The translations under genes were made by a program, and so were the position numbers. Shown piece after piece: positions 63,983 through 64,000 of a DNA stretch of 64,000 nt. The stretch is from JADJDM01 sp044352985. GTDB taxonomy: Bacteria; Bacteroidota; Bacteroidia; B-17B0; Aurantibacillaceae. Each line of letters opens with the position of its first letter. Within the stretch, counting starts at the first letter, position 1. Under the pieces are notes generated by a model. The model was not told the DNA's origin. It worked only from the letters and a program-made list of their open reading frames with translations, and did not search any database. The DNA lies in contig JBILCU010000016.1 of assembly GCA_044352985.1 (NCBI GenBank), forward strand, positions 9,363-73,362, written 5' to 3'.

Positions 63983-64000
63983 GAGTTTTTTTGTTTCTTT

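Noticed and set aside
1..64000. Prophage, integrative element or defence island
   Set aside because: No integrase, transposase, phage structural gene, restriction enzyme or toxin of known type; gene content is conserved chromosomal.

Overview
The window is AT-rich DNA from a member of the Bacteroidota. The evidence is two type A type IX secretion (T9SS) sorting tails, one gliding-motility-type (type B) C-terminal domain with SprB-like repeats, a TonB receptor with an N-terminal carboxypeptidase-regulatory-like domain, several TTG-N19-TAnnTTTG promoters of the Bacteroidota sigma type, no obvious Shine-Dalgarno sequences, and Bacteroidota-typical families (DUF4293, short NuoG, patatin-barrel fusion). 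I cannot place it below class level. Most of the window is chromosomal housekeeping sequence. I see no transposase, integrase, phage gene or CRISPR array.

Layout. 1-8.6 kb: truncated NAD kinase, two tandem DUF1573 secreted proteins, a TPP riboswitch in front of a TonB-dependent receptor (probable thiamin uptake), asparagine synthase and NAD-dependent DNA ligase. 8.7-23.8 kb: complete complex I locus nuoA-N in canonical order, with accessory insertions between D and E (YqaE/Pmp3-like lipoprotein), E and F (DUF2442-DUF4160 pair), F and G (four-helix-bundle protein) and K and L (a palindromic intergenic repeat). 23.8-36 kb: an outer-membrane protein-lipA-hflX operon, osmC with a patatin phospholipase-barrel protein, two envelope proteins, rnhA-hemW, kbl, an ECF sigma/membrane anti-sigma pair and a TlpA-like thioredoxin. 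36-46.6 kb: mtgA, mlaEF, a 39-residue lipoprotein and SDR, a glucosaminidase, a 982-residue SprB-repeat adhesin-like protein, saccharopine dehydrogenase, DUF423, M32 carboxypeptidase and DUF4293. 46.7-59.3 kb: atpDC, a 1091-residue secreted metalloprotease, a lone DppB-like permease, tRNA-Ser(GGA), asnS, pyrRB, dnaB and an ACMSD-like decarboxylase. 59.4-64 kb: a tandem array of palindromic repeats, a LamG T9SS cargo protein, a second palindromic element, a POT peptide transporter and long imperfect hairpins at the window end.

Functional links. Complex I and the F1 beta/epsilon subunits point to respiratory energy metabolism; HemW and LipA support heme and lipoate enzymes. Amino-acid use is suggested by Kbl, saccharopine dehydrogenase, ACMSD, M32 carboxypeptidase, the secreted protease and the POT transporter. 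Surface proteins are routed through T9SS, whose machinery lies outside the window.

The least ordinary features are (i) the 1.3-kb array of about 99-bp hairpin units with one-arm duplications at 59386-60689, (ii) related TGTCA-ended palindromes at 18890 and 61887, (iii) the accessory genes inside the nuo locus, and (iv) the riboswitch-receptor arrangement with an unusual downstream hairpin. Everything was read by eye; no database search or folding was run.
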